Shown here: positions 63,913 through 64,000 of the stretch, one piece after another | Position numbering within the stretch: position 1 is the stretch's first letter | How the letters are laid out: each line of letters starts with the position of its first letter | Origin: Phycisphaerae bacterium | GTDB taxonomy: Bacteria > Planctomycetota > Phycisphaerae > UBA1845 > PWPN01 | Assembly (NCBI GenBank): GCA_018003015.1 | Contig: JAGNEZ010000025.1 | Location: forward strand, 19,462-83,461 | Reading direction: 5' to 3' | DNA length: 64,000 nt | Translations under genes and position numbers: made by a program | The notes under the pieces: generated by a model | What the model saw: only the letters and a program-made list of their open reading frames with translations | Databases searched by the model: none | What the model was told of the DNA's origin: nothing

Positions 63913-64000
63913 TAGGTTCGATCGCGTTGTTCCGATATTGGGTGGATGCAGGATGCAACAGTGATCGAACGGATTCGACGAATGTATCGCACGTTGTCGC
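63913..64000. other. Region after the fucosidase gene with an 8-base inverted repeat
   Basis: GTTCGATC (63916-63923) and GATCGAAC (63963-63970) are perfect inverted arms 39 bases apart. A plus-strand frame opens at the GTG at 63961 (reading IERIRRMYRTLS) with a weak AGGA ahead of it and runs off the window, so a gene start here is possible but not established. Confidence 0.3.

Noticed and set aside
1..64000. tRNA, rRNA, CRISPR arrays, insertion sequences or prophage genes
   Set aside because: I looked for tRNA T-loop patterns, spaced direct repeats, transposase motifs and integrases and found none that hold up.

Overview
The window reads as a chromosome segment of a GC-rich, glycan-degrading bacterium, most likely a member of the Planctomycetota (Phycisphaerae-like) or a close PVC relative. 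This is inferred from content, not from a marker gene. The clues are several very large secreted proteins ending in cysteine-containing dockerin/EF-hand-like repeats, many twin-arginine Gfo/Idh/MocA proteins, a DUF2617 protein, a GYF_2-AIM24 fusion, a DoxX-Gfo/Idh pair and a golvesin-type insert in an amidase. I saw no tRNA, rRNA, CRISPR array, insertion sequence, integrase or phage gene.

Layout. 1-5.3 kb: the start of a GroES-like gene, a thioredoxin-fold lipoprotein, a PmtA-like methyltransferase, a redoxin, a UVR-motif protein, a D-aminoacylase-like amidohydrolase and an overlooked 52-residue membrane protein that overlaps it tail to tail. 5.3-15.2 kb: a GH109-type enzyme, dprA, an FHA-cyclase, a secreted amidase with a golvesin insert and dockerin, a small lipoprotein and a second Gfo/Idh/MocA protein. 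15.4-24.1 kb: a 1685-residue GH2-like protein, a small gene coupled to it by a GTGA overlap, and a GH106-like protein. 24.3-26.7 kb: rlmN, leuD and DUF2617 in one direction. 27.2-31 kb: a beta-propeller protein and a hybrid histidine kinase. 31.2-44.2 kb: a divergent region of giant secreted dockerin proteins. 44.3-50.7 kb: a Deg-like protease, apbE, doxX, Gfo/Idh and an SDR. 50.8-56.7 kb: an FG-GAP protein, an MBL hydrolase, GH39, AIM24 and a zinc-ribbon protein. 57-63.9 kb: a tricorn-like protease and a GH95 fucosidase.

How the genes fit together. Five glycoside hydrolase families (GH109, GH2, GH106, GH39, GH95), an SDR resembling fructuronate/mannonate reductases and several Gfo/Idh/MocA proteins suggest stepwise breakdown of complex deoxy- and amino-sugar glycans outside the cytoplasm. 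The tricorn-like and Deg-like proteases and the redoxin are plausible housekeeping for a crowded periplasm.

The most unusual locus is 35.6-44.2 kb. A CotH-kinase-fold protein carrying lamin-tail, NPCBM-like and dockerin domains lies 39 bases upstream of a second exported protein. That second protein carries a phosphohistidine-swivel-like domain followed by a PPDK/PEP-synthase-type ATP-binding domain, which is the domain order of glucan water dikinases, and it ends in the same kind of dockerin. Two different phosphotransferase folds, both with export signals and matching C-terminal modules, form a candidate extracytoplasmic phosphorylation system.

Promoters, terminators and starts come from motif reading only. 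Residue numbers refer to the start chosen in each entry.
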